Source of the DNA: Rhizobium sp. BK376
GTDB taxonomy: Bacteria; Pseudomonadota; Alphaproteobacteria; Rhizobiales; Rhizobiaceae
Reading direction: 5' to 3'
Assembly: GCF_004341625.1 (NCBI RefSeq)
Contig: NZ_SLZG01000004.1
Span: forward strand, 186,001 to 250,000
Length of the DNA: 64,000 bases
Below the pieces are notes generated by a model. The model was not told the origin of the DNA and searched no databases. It saw only the letters and a list, made by a program, of their open reading frames with translations. A program made the position numbers and the translations under genes. Shown in pieces: positions 63,972-64,000 of this stretch; the stretch's first letter is position 1, and each line of letters opens with the position of its first letter.

Positions 63972-64000
63972 TATCCGGACCTAAGAGAACCGATGCAGCA

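Overview
This window is a chromosomal core segment of a Rhizobiaceae alphaproteobacterium, most like Rhizobium or a close relative such as Agrobacterium. The pointers are the gene order mdh-sucCDAB, sdhCDAB, hemCD next to mic60/hemY, tsaD-gpsA, GC-rich codon use, RIME-like intergenic repeats and CtrA-type boxes. There are no prophages, IS elements or CRISPR arrays. I count 67 protein genes, one of them cut by the left edge, and one tRNA.

Layout. 1-2.4 kb: a truncated AAA ATPase, a GNAT and an acyltransferase on the minus strand, divergent from xerC. 3.5-6.2 kb: tandem TraB/GumN paralogues facing a DUF2867 gene. 6.4-17.1 kb: the TCA block on the minus strand (mdh, sucC, sucD, sucA, a YciI-like gene, sucB, then MAPEG, SDR and lpdA). 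17.3-23.5 kb: zapE, omp19, an RlaP-like nucleotidyltransferase and sdhCDAB. 23.8-28.1 kb: a repetitive secreted protein facing the operon tsaD-gpsA-yciI-EVE-METTL20-like methyltransferase. 28.2-34.0 kb: hemC-hemD-mic60-hemY-terB-glutamine amidotransferase. 34.0-43.3 kb: MFS transporter, yggT, DUF167, ppa, MEKHLA, GNAT, typA, an M3 peptidase, an orphan small protein and a LysE exporter. 43.5-52.8 kb: marR, argG, tRNA-Gly, a ProX-type deacylase, cnoX-like, a Lon-N protein, Trm112, ampC/ampR, a UbiH-type hydroxylase and tesB. 53-57.8 kb: glnK-amtB behind a sigma-54 promoter, then ftsK behind a CtrA box. 58-63 kb: lolA and a bufferin-type cluster. 63.2-64 kb: xth.

The most interesting unit is 58.8-63.1 kb. 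Two tandem DUF2282 precursor peptides, a DUF692 multinuclear-iron enzyme, a BufC/DUF2063 partner and a DoxX membrane protein form one operon. It diverges from an ECF sigma factor and a DUF1109/NrsF-type anti-sigma factor. Both divergent promoters carry the same element, GTAAC-N17-CGTAG. That is direct sequence support for an autoregulated metal-stress RiPP (bufferin) system. The family is recently described rather than new, but the paired precursors and the sigma-gene start are worth examining.

Other recurring structure: several convergent gene pairs place both stop codons in complementary hairpin arms; two RIME-like repeats begin exactly at the TAG stop of the upstream gene; a hairpin sits between the sucA Shine-Dalgarno and its start codon; and three TTAA-N7-TTAA boxes lie upstream of genes. 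Functions are assigned by recognised motifs and family knowledge; no database search was run.
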